Assembly: GCA_050330955.1 (NCBI GenBank)
Contig: JBHJHJ010000106.1
Coordinates: 1 to 7,059, forward strand
DNA from: JBCCAG01 sp050330955
GTDB lineage: Bacteria > Cyanobacteriota > Cyanobacteriia > CAKZMO01
Reading direction: 5' to 3'
DNA: 7,059 nt
Part shown: positions 5,560 through 7,059 of the stretch, piece by piece
How positions within the stretch are numbered: position 1 is the first letter of the stretch
How the letters are laid out: the number at the start of each line of letters is the position of its first letter
Notes under the pieces: model-generated
Database searches by the model: none
The model's input: only the letters and a program-made list of their open reading frames with translations
Told to the model about the DNA's origin: nothing
Position numbers and translations under genes: made by a program

Positions 5560-5654
5560 AACCCTTATCTCTCTTGATAGGTGGCTGCGGGGATTTTCCC
5601 ATACCTTTTTGGGTAAAAGAGCAAGCGCTGAGTTAAGTTTTCTTGCAGCCTAGG
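5560..5654 (-). other. Short gap between sufS and the beta-helix gene
   Basis: These 95 nt contain no clear terminator. The best candidate, CCCA with TGGG flanked by A/T runs (about 5594-5620), has only a 4-bp stem. The start of the beta-helix gene is preceded on its strand by AAGAGAGATAAGGGTT, a usable purine-rich ribosome site. Read-through from sufS is therefore possible, but separate transcription cannot be excluded. Confidence 0.4.
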
Positions 5655-6902
5655 CTAGAATCCCAGGCCGCTGAAAAAGTCAATTGCCTCTTTCAGCGCC
5701 GCAATAAACACGTCTACTTCCTCGCGGGTGTTGTAGAAGTAGAGGCTGGCGCGGGCGGTGGACTGAGCCTTGAGAATGCGGTGCAGGGGCTGAGTGCAGT
5801 GGTGCCCGGCTCGAATGGCCACGCCCCATTGGTCTAGAATCGTTGATAAATCGTGGGGGTGGGCTGCCCCGGCGGTAAAGGCCGCTAGCGCTGCTCGCTC
5901 TTCTGTCTTGGGACCGTAGACCCGCACCTCGGGCAGAGCTGTCACCTGTTCCATTAGGTAGTTTGCCAGTTCCTGCTCATAGGCGTGAATGGTCTCCATG
6001 CCAATGTCCGTGAGGTAGTCCACCGCCGCACCGAGGGCGATCGCCTCAGCGATGGCGGGGGTGCCCGCCTCAAAGCGGTGGGGGATGTCGGCGTAGGTGG
6101 CGTGGTCTAAAAACACGTCGGCAATCATTTCGCCGCCGCCCAGGAAGGGGGGCATAGCCCGCAGCACGTCCTTCTTGCCGTATAAAAAGCCAATGCCGCT
6201 GGGGGCGCACATCTTGTGTCCCGAAGCCACCAGCCAGTCGCAGCCAATGGCCTGTACGTCCACCGGCATGTGGGGCACGCTCTGGCAGGCGTCGATCAGC
6301 ACTTTGGCGCCGCGCTCATGGGCCAGGTCGATAATCTCTCTCACCGGATTGACGCAGCCCAGGGTGTTGGACACGTGGGACACGGCCACAATCTTGGTCT
6401 TATCGCTCAGCAGCGAGCGATAGTGGTCTAGGTCAAAGGTCTCTTCTTCCGTGAGCTGGACGAACTTCAAGGTCAGGCCGTTGCGCTGGGCCAAAAGCTG
6501 CCAGGGAATTAGGTTGCTGTGGTGCTCCATTACCGACAGAATGATCTCATCTCCTGCCTCCAGCAGCGCCCCTTGAGCATAGGACACCAGGTTGATGGCC
6601 TCGCTAGCGTTGCGGGTGTAGATAATCTCCTCGCGGTGGGCGGCATTGACAAAGTGGGCTACCTTATCCCGTGCGCCCTCGTAGGCGTCGGTGGCGCGGG
6701 CGCTGAGGGTGTGGACACCCCGGTGCACATTTGAGTTGTCTTGGTGATAGTAGCGCTCTAAAGCCTCCAGCACCGCCCTAGGCTTTTGGGAAGTGGCGGC
6801 GTTGTCGAGATAGACCAGCGGCTTACCGTTAACCTGCTGGTGCAGGATGGGAAAGTCGGGGCGGACTTTGGCGGCGAGGGTTTTCTCTTGGGTGACGGTC
6901 AT
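5655..6902 (-). CDS. sufS: Cysteine desulfurase SufS (class V aminotransferase fold)
   Basis: A PLP enzyme that takes sulfur from L-cysteine as an enzyme-bound persulfide and releases alanine, feeding Fe-S cluster assembly by the SUF system. From the ATG at 6902 it has 415 residues, close to the usual 400-420. Visible landmarks: Y-L-D-N-A-A-T-S (residues 31-38), N-V-H-R-G-V-H, M-E-H-H-S-N with the PLP-stacking His127, D204 in L-I-D-A-C-Q-S, PLP lysine K230 in S-G-H-K-M, G-G-G-E-M-I, catalytic C369 in R-A-G-H-H-C-T-Q-P-L, and R384 in S-T-A-R-A-S. An in-frame TTG at 6990-6992 would add 30 residues, but these are translated from a palindromic repeat and match no SufS N-terminus. No Shine-Dalgarno site precedes the ATG. 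Cyanobacterial sufS usually ends a sufBCDS operon; sufD would lie beyond the right edge. Confidence 0.95.
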   Translation of the reverse strand: MTVTQEKTLAAKVRPDFPILHQQVNGKPLVYLDNAATSQKPRAVLEALERYYHQDNSNVHRGVHTLSARATDAYEGARDKVAHFVNAAHREEIIYTRNASEAINLVSYAQGALLEAGDEIILSVMEHHSNLIPWQLLAQRNGLTLKFVQLTEEETFDLDHYRSLLSDKTKIVAVSHVSNTLGCVNPVREIIDLAHERGAKVLIDACQSVPHMPVDVQAIGCDWLVASGHKMCAPSGIGFLYGKKDVLRAMPPFLGGGEMIADVFLDHATYADIPHRFEAGTPAIAEAIALGAAVDYLTDIGMETIHAYEQELANYLMEQVTALPEVRVYGPKTEERAALAAFTAGAAHPHDLSTILDQWGVAIRAGHHCTQPLHRILKAQSTARASLYFYNTREEVDVFIAALKEAIDFFSGLGF

Positions 6903-6924
6903 GGTGTGAGGAGGTGAAAGGGCG

Positions 6925-7002
6925 GTAGGTTGGGTTAAAGCGCCGGCGTAACCCAACGAAATCGGGATCTGCGTTGGGTTTCCTTGCGTCAACCCAACCT
7001 AC
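6925..7002. repeat. Nested palindromic repeat element (GTTGGGTT family), about 78 bp
   Basis: The ends are perfect 12-bp inverted repeats, GTAGGTTGGGTT (6925-6936) and AACCCAACCTAC (6991-7002). Inside is a second perfect inverted pair, AACCCAACG (6950-6958) and CGTTGGGTT (6972-6980). The GTTGGGTT unit thus occurs four times in alternating orientation (6929, 6950, 6973, 6991), so the element can fold as one long hairpin or as two short ones (9-bp and 8-bp stems). Similar GTAGGTTGGGTT-type palindromes are, from memory, dispersed between genes in many cyanobacterial genomes. It probably lies between sufS and the next upstream gene. No transposase is encoded, so if mobile it is MITE-like and moved in trans. 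Confidence 0.8.
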
Positions 7003-7059
7003 ACGGGAGAGGTCTATTAAGGAGCCAGAGAAGCAACGCAAACCACCATCTGCGATCGC
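7003..7059. other. Right edge, no assignable gene
   Basis: These 57 bases end exactly in a HIP1 octamer (7052-7059). On the minus strand one frame stays open into the repeat, while two frames stop. None shows a recognisable SufD C-terminus, so I do not assign it. Confidence 0.3.

Noticed and set aside
5594..5620. Terminator between sufS and the beta-helix gene
   Set aside because: The stem is only 4 bp (CCCA/TGGG), and the flanking A/T runs are not enough to call it.
6925..7002. CRISPR-like array
   Set aside because: The repeat unit is only 8 bp, alternates in orientation and has spacers of 10-15 nt. It is a palindromic element, not a CRISPR.
6829..7041. A 70-codon - strand frame across the sufS start and the repeat
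   Set aside because: It runs through the palindromic repeat and into sufS in another phase, and shows no family pattern.

Overview
The window looks like cyanobacterial chromosome. The octamer GCGATCGC (HIP1), the over-represented palindrome of many cyanobacterial genomes, occurs 16 times by my count in 7 kb, where chance would give about 0.1. The gene content agrees: a DUF760 protein (a cyanobacterial and plastid family), a cyanobacterial-type SufS and a Gloeobacter-type rhodopsin. I cannot name the species. A filamentous Leptolyngbya/Nodosilinea-like genome would fit, but that is a guess.

Layout, left to right. (1) Positions 3-379, + strand: the 3' end of a small nuclease-like gene overlaps a DUF2283 gene by 13 nt, a toxin-antitoxin-like arrangement. 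(2) 449-2116, +: an ATP-dependent DNA ligase of the bacterial 'cisplatin damage response' family with all visible nucleotidyltransferase motifs and an unusual Glu/Gln-rich insert. (3) 2269-2604, +: a DUF760 protein, followed by a strong intrinsic terminator whose stem contains a HIP1 site. (4) 2673-2989: a leader of about 300 bp with small hairpins and no convincing gene. (5) 2990-3811, +: a microbial rhodopsin, very close to Gloeobacter rhodopsin as I recall that sequence, with the residues of a green-absorbing outward proton pump and the glycine linked to a carotenoid antenna. (6) 3812-4035: a convergent intergenic region with several inverted repeats. (7) 4036-5559, - strand: an exported protein with a DUF1565/parallel beta-helix region, a Pro/Ala-rich linker and a SPOR-like C-terminus. 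(8) 5655-6902, -: the cysteine desulfurase SufS. (9) 6925-7002: a 78-bp nested palindromic repeat built on GTTGGGTT/AACCCAAC, upstream of sufS.

The genes do not form one pathway. The rhodopsin is the most interesting item: a second light-driven proton pump in an organism that presumably also performs chlorophyll photosynthesis. It is a single-gene unit, bounded upstream by a terminator and downstream by a convergent gene. The ligase lacks its frequent partners (DEXH helicase and metallo-beta-lactamase exonuclease) in this window. SufS makes persulfide sulfur for Fe-S cluster assembly. The other suf genes, which are usually upstream, would lie beyond the right edge.

I did not find a clearly new multi-gene system. 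The items most worth a check are the predicted carotenoid-binding rhodopsin, the overlapping small-gene pair at the left edge, the beta-helix/SPOR protein and the palindromic repeat that could mislead annotation of the sufS start.
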